The notes beneath the pieces were generated by a model that ran no database searches, was not told the origin of the DNA, and was given only the letters and a program-made list of their open reading frames with translations. Below are positions 5,307 to 5,540 of a DNA stretch of 5,540 nt, one piece after another. This stretch comes from Nitrososphaerota archaeon (GTDB lineage: Archaea > Thermoproteota > Nitrososphaeria_A > Caldarchaeales > Wolframiiraptoraceae). The stretch is from positions 1-5,540 of the forward strand of contig JAGGVM010000149.1 of assembly GCA_021157985.1 (NCBI GenBank). The letters run 5' to 3'. How positions within the stretch are numbered: position 1 is the stretch's first letter; each line of letters opens with the position of its first letter. The position numbers and the translations under genes were made by a program.

Positions 5307-5522
5307 GTGGGAGCAATATTCGCGGAAAATAGGAAGCGTAAAATCGTAAAGATAATTGGACTATATTTCGCCGTGCTAGTGGCTTTACAGATTGTGGCGA
5401 TAACCTTCGTGTTCTTCCACGAGCCGAGCTTTTATAAGGGAGTCCCGGTCATGATCTTCATCGGCACGGTCTTACCCGCTCTCCTCGCGTTCTTATTCGC
5501 CAGGTTCGTGAAGATCTCTTAA
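5307..5522 (+). CDS. Small two-helix membrane protein, function unknown
   Basis: I do not recognise a family. The ORF from GTG at 5307 to TAA encodes 71 residues: a basic cytosolic N-terminus (ENRKRKIVK), a first hydrophobic helix at about 16-37 (IIGLYFAVLVALQIVAITFV), and a short loop with HEPSFYKG. A second helix at about 46-67 (VPVMIFIGTVLPALLAFLFA) is followed by a basic tail (RFVKIS). By the positive-inside rule both ends face the cytoplasm. No ATG lies upstream in this frame, and the GTG sits about 26 bases after a TATA-like box, so a leaderless start is likely. It follows the ATPase proteolipid by 88 bases, beyond a T-rich stretch, so it need not belong to the ATPase. An assembly role like that of small hairpin proteins in F-type ATP synthase operons is only a guess from topology and position. 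Confidence 0.65.
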   Translation: MGAIFAENRKRKIVKIIGLYFAVLVALQIVAITFVFFHEPSFYKGVPVMIFIGTVLPALLAFLFARFVKIS

Positions 5523-5540
5523 GGCTTCGAGAGTATTAAG

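Overview
The window looks like a chromosomal segment of a thermophilic archaeon, probably of the Thermoproteota/Korarchaeota kind. This rests on an A-type (archaeal V-like) ATPase subunit I and its proteolipid, TATA-like boxes about 25-30 bases ahead of gene starts, TTG and GTG starts with short or absent leaders, AGG/AGA as the main arginine codons, and two intergenic genes with the box layout of archaeal C/D guide RNAs. The exact lineage is an inference.

Layout, left to right. Bases 1-1076 hold the first 358 codons of a major facilitator superfamily (MFS) transporter on the minus strand, running off the left edge. Bases 1077-1205 are an AT-rich divergent intergenic stretch. Bases 1206-1525 hold a broken thioredoxin-fold (redoxin-like) gene on the plus strand, with parts in different frames and in-frame stops. 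Bases 1618-2109 encode a 163-residue protein I do not recognise, aromatic-rich and with strongly C/G-ending codons. Bases 2110-2342 contain two tandem box C/D sRNA genes, each with its own plausible TATA box. One of them has a guide matching a very conserved segment of 23S rRNA.

Bases 2343-4844 encode an unusually long A-type ATPase subunit I (833 residues) whose cytosolic arm seems to carry a duplicated alpha/beta module. After a 47-base gap with its own TATA-like box comes the proteolipid K/c subunit (4892-5218), with an N-terminal signal-like segment. A T-rich stretch follows, then a 71-codon two-helix membrane protein (5307-5522) with what looks like a leaderless GTG start and an inverted repeat over its promoter.

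How the parts work together: subunit I and the K ring together form the ion channel of the membrane sector of the rotary ATPase. The sRNAs would guide 2'-O-methylation of rRNA by the Nop5/fibrillarin/L7Ae complex and appear to be unrelated neighbours. No other ATPase subunits are in view. No mobile element, CRISPR array, tRNA or rRNA gene was found.
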